DNA of 11,115 bases, from the NCBI GenBank assembly GCA_035545895.1, contig DASZXJ010000152.1:1-11115 (forward strand). The letters are read 5' to 3'. The number at the start of each line of letters is the position of its first letter. Within the stretch, counting starts at the first letter, position 1. Shown here piece after piece: positions 9,171 through 11,115 of this stretch. The DNA is from DASZXJ01 sp035545895. GTDB lineage: Bacteria; Planctomycetota; Phycisphaerae; Tepidisphaerales; Tepidisphaeraceae. Position numbers and translations under genes: made by a program. The notes under the pieces are model-generated. The model did no database searches. It had not been told where the DNA came from and saw nothing but the letters and a program-made list of their open reading frames with translations.

Positions 9171-9310
9171 GATGTCTCTCCATGACTACGTGACTCGCGA
9201 TGGTCTGCATTCCGCCGCGATGTCCAATCCCTGGAATCTGCTGATGCCGAACGGTCAGGGGCTCCCCCGCTCGGATCGGCAAGCGAACATCGCCTGCCGT
9301 GTTGGTTCAT
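9167..9310 (-). CDS. Candidate leader peptide ORF before the left flagellin gene
   Basis: A 47-residue open frame begins with ATG at 9310, preceded by AAAGGAG at eight bases, one of the strongest ribosome binding sites in the window. It ends in TGA at 9167-9169, overlapping the flagellin start as ATGA. The peptide (MNQHGRRCSLADPSGG and onward) is Arg-, Ser- and Asp-rich, has one Cys and no membrane segment, and resembles no family known to me. Codon third positions are only about half G/C, so the amino-acid sequence may not be selected. If translated, it would couple ribosomes into the flagellin start. The flagellin's own GGAG lies inside this frame. Confidence 0.4.
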   Translation of the reverse strand: MNQHGRRCSLADPSGGAPDRSASADSRDWTSRRNADHRESRSHGETS

Positions 9311-9319
9311 GCAATGAAC
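9305..9319 (-). promoter_or_regulatory. Hairpin over the leader ORF start codon
   Basis: On the minus strand GTTCAT-TGC-ATGAAC forms a 6-bp perfect stem with a three-base loop. The right arm contains the leader ORF's ATG and the left arm abuts its AAAGGAG ribosome binding site. It could dampen initiation at that ATG, but the stem is short and A/U-rich. Confidence 0.35.
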
Positions 9320-9383
9320 TCCTTTCTCACAAGCGGCCAAGTGCGCCATGCACGCGCATACGCACCGGCTTAAAGCAGAATTG

Positions 9384-9410
9384 CTATCGTCAGCAGTCTC
9401 TCAAAGTCTT
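9384..9410 (-). promoter_or_regulatory. Sigma-28 (FliA)-like promoter for the left flagellin gene
   Basis: On the minus strand AAGACTTT, an 11-base spacer and GACGATAG match the FliA consensus TAAAGTTT-N11-GCCGATAA at 5 of 8 and 6 of 8 positions with exact spacing. It points at the flagellin, with transcription expected to begin near 9377 and leave a leader of about 207 bases. A CTCAA/TTGAG inverted repeat (9400-9413) covers the -35 part. Confidence 0.5.
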
Positions 9411-9535
9411 GAGGGCCGTATTCGAGAAGAAAAATGCAGCGGAGCCATATTGTTCAGAGACTTATGCGCGTCCGAATAGTTTGCAAGTCATCAAGCGCGC
9501 ATGCTCGACTTTTATCAGACTTGGGCATAAAAAAA

Positions 9536-9562
9536 GGGCCGGCCCGAATTTCGAGCCGGCCC
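9536..9562 (-). terminator. Rho-independent terminator of the right flagellin gene
   Basis: An 8-bp perfect G/C stem (9536-9543 with 9555-9562), with a further CGA/TCG pairing inside the loop, is followed on the minus strand by seven T residues. It begins 26 bases after the stop codon. A-runs on both plus-strand flanks make it U-tailed only for minus-strand transcripts. Confidence 0.9.
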
Positions 9563-9588
9563 AAAAAATCTTTTATTTACGAACGTTC

Positions 9589-10986
9589 TCACCGAAGCAG
9601 CGACAGTGCAGCTTGCGGGCTGGCATTCGCCTGGGCAAGCACTGTGGTGGCTGCCTGAGCCAGGATCTGGCTTCGCGTCAGATTCGCCGTTTCCTGGGCG
9701 AAGTCCGTATCGCGGATCGCGCTTTCGCTGGCGCTGACGTTCTCAAACGCCACGCCCAGAGCATTCACCGTCGATCCGATTGTGAACTTCTGGAATGCAC
9801 CCAGACGACCACGCAACTGGCTGACCTGCTTGATCGCCTTGTCAACGATCTTCTGTGCCGTTACGAGGTTGTTGCTGCTCAAAGAAGCTGAACCGCCGCT
9901 GGCCAGTGCAGTGAGGAAGCCGTTGGTGCTGTCGCCCAGGCTGCCGGTCGATACTGAAGCGATGCCGATCGAAGCCTTGTCACTTTCGCTGACCTTGGAA
10001 CCCAGGGCAAACGTCGCGCCGCCGCCGGTGACGGTGAAAGTGCCAGTTCCCGCTTTGTTGAACGTCGTGTCGAGATCAAAGCTGAGGTCGAGATTGCTTG
10101 AACGATACGTGACTGCCAAACCATTGGCCTGACCTTGTGCACCGTTGATGGTGATCGCCGCATCGCGGCCGGTGTCCTTGGTCGTGCTCGGCGAGAAGGT
10201 GCCAGCGATCGTCTTCAGGCTCACGAACTGATCCGCTCCGTATTGAGTGCTGTCCAAACGCAACGCAGTGCCGCTGACCGCGGCGCTGACGCCGGTCGCG
10301 GTCGTCACGGCATTGATAGCCGCGGCGATTGAGCTGACGGTCGTCGCCGAGCTGAACGAAAGCTGCTCGGTGCCGGTGTTGCCAGCCACTTCAAGCGTCA
10401 CGTTGCCAACAAGGTTGCCACCCGTGTAGGTGATCTTGCCGGTCTGGGCACTGGTAGTGACCTGGACAACGACGTTAACCGAACCGCCATCCGGAACTCG
10501 GGCGGAGTTGATCTTGACGTTGTCGAACTTGGTGCTGGCGATGCCGCTGGTGGTGTAGTCGTAATTTCCGTTCAGGAGCTTCTTGCCCTGGAATGCCGTC
10601 GATTGCGCGATGCGGTTGACGGTGCTCAGGATCGAGTCCACTTGAAGCTGGTTGGCTTGAAGTTCTTCGGGGCTCAAGCCGCCGGAGTTGGAAGCCTGGC
10701 TGACGAGGCTCTGAAGCTGGGTCAGCAAAGAGCTGACTTCGCTCAAACCACCTTCAGCGGTTCCGATGATGTTGTTGGCGCGATTGGCATTATCAATGGC
10801 GGTCGTGATGCCAACTTGTTCCGAGCGAAGGTTCTCGCTGGCGATCAGACCGGCCGGATCATCCGCGCCGCTGTTGATCTTCAGACCTGTGCTGAGCCTT
10901 TGCAGGCTCTGATTCAACGCATTGTTGTTCTTTCCCAAAACCCGCTGTGCAATGAGCGAGCTGACGTTCGTATTGATCCGGCTCAT
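9589..10986 (-). CDS. fliC: Flagellin (right copy)
   Basis: This 465-residue filament subunit has the same domain order as the left copy: N-terminal D0/D1 helices, a central flagellin IN-type segment and C-terminal D1/D0 helices ending ALSLLR. The ATG at 10986 opens MSRINTN, the universal flagellin-type start, and has GGAG eight bases upstream. A longer in-frame extension from a TTG at 11091 adds 35 residues unlike any flagellin N-terminus and was discarded. Substitutions relative to the left copy cluster in the central domain (about residues 143-168, 244-318), while both ends are nearly unchanged, as expected for surface-exposed variation on a conserved core. It has its own terminator before the left copy, so the two are separately transcribed. 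Its promoter was not found and may lie beyond the window edge. Confidence 0.96.
   Translation of the reverse strand: MSRINTNVSSLIAQRVLGKNNNALNQSLQRLSTGLKINSGADDPAGLIASENLRSEQVGITTAIDNANRANNIIGTAEGGLSEVSSLLTQLQSLVSQASNSGGLSPEELQANQLQVDSILSTVNRIAQSTAFQGKKLLNGNYDYTTSGIASTKFDNVKINSARVPDGGSVNVVVQVTTSAQTGKITYTGGNLVGNVTLEVAGNTGTEQLSFSSATTVSSIAAAINAVTTATGVSAAVSGTALRLDSTQYGADQFVSLKTIAGTFSPSTTKDTGRDAAITINGAQGQANGLAVTYRSSNLDLSFDLDTTFNKAGTGTFTVTGGGATFALGSKVSESDKASIGIASVSTGSLGDSTNGFLTALASGGSASLSSNNLVTAQKIVDKAIKQVSQLRGRLGAFQKFTIGSTVNALGVAFENVSASESAIRDTDFAQETANLTRSQILAQAATTVLAQANASPQAALSLLR
9647..9780. repeat. 134-bp exact repeat, right copy
   Basis: This block is identical to 7831-7964 in the left flagellin gene and in the same orientation, 1816 bases apart. 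It is bounded by a mismatch at 9781 and by mismatches just before 9647. Confidence 0.9.
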
Positions 10987-11115
10987 ATGAGTCTCTCCGT
11001 GACGATCCCCATGGGCCACGCTGGGGTGGCGCGAGGAATAACATTTCCCCAAAACGACGCGTGAACAATCTCTCGCGCCGCTGCGGAACAATGTTTGGAT
11101 CGACGAGCGAAGTAC

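Larger units (their letters stand above)
9171..9588. other. 418-bp spacer between the two flagellin genes
   Basis: Read on the minus strand, this stretch contains in order the terminator of the right flagellin gene, about 120 bases with no recognised feature (9411-9535), a sigma-28-like promoter, and a long leader of about 200 bases carrying the candidate small ORF. No gene of usual size is supported on the plus strand. Confidence 0.7.

Noticed and set aside
9436..9450. Sigma-54-like TGGC...TGC on the minus strand before the left flagellin
   Set aside because: The spacing between the GG and GC elements is three bases too short for a -24/-12 promoter.
9151..9891. 246-residue plus-strand open frame across the flagellin spacer
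   Set aside because: It runs antisense through both flagellin genes and a terminator and has no recognisable protein features.
7770..10986. Long direct repeats as a mobile element or assembly duplication
   Set aside because: The copies diverge throughout with intact frames and separate terminators; this is an ordinary paralogous gene pair.
10987..11091. In-frame 35-residue N-terminal extension of the right flagellin from a TTG
   Set aside because: Flagellins begin at MSRINTN; the extension has no such similarity, and GGAG marks the ATG at 10986.

Overview
The window looks like chromosomal DNA of a free-living, flagellated bacterium. The flagellin type, the S-adenosylhomocysteine (SAH) hydrolase and the overall gene style suggest Planctomycetota, perhaps class Phycisphaerae. 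That placement is an impression from protein features, not a computed result. No tRNA, rRNA, insertion sequence or CRISPR array was seen.

Layout from left to right. (1) Positions 1-2244, minus strand: an apparent operon reading right to left. It encodes a membrane-anchored protein resembling alpha/alpha-barrel enzymes (400 aa), a two-helix membrane protein that overlaps it by ATGA (103 aa), a membrane-anchored thioredoxin-fold protein with a CPAC motif (162 aa), and possibly the first codons of a fourth gene cut by the window edge. (2) Positions 2334-4886, minus strand: a two-gene operon of an ArsR-type HTH/methyltransferase-fold regulator (SahR-like) followed 24 bases later by SAH hydrolase (ahcY), closed by a clear terminator. 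A tandem CGGATATA repeat sits in the first codons of the regulator gene and is a candidate autoregulatory operator. (3) Positions 5074-6369, plus strand: an FAD/NAD(P)-dependent oxidoreductase resembling apoptosis-inducing factor (AIF), divergent from the regulator. (4) Positions 6378-7616, minus strand: a Spinster-like major facilitator transporter, converging on the oxidoreductase with only 8 bases between stop codons. (5) Positions 7683-10986, minus strand: two flagellin genes in tandem, about 91% identical in protein and without internal gaps, each with its own terminator.

Working together: the SahR-like/AhcY pair probably senses and removes SAH, the product of cellular methylation. The flagellins would supply filament subunits, with the downstream copy apparently driven by a sigma-28-like promoter through a long leader. 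That leader holds a small ORF with a strong ribosome binding site whose stop overlaps the flagellin start. The first operon is the least understood part: its genes look like a membrane-linked redox/enzyme set of unknown substrate.

Gaps: 638-733 and 10987-11115 show nothing beyond ribosome binding sites. The 418-base stretch 9171-9588 between the flagellins holds a terminator, a promoter candidate and the leader ORF.
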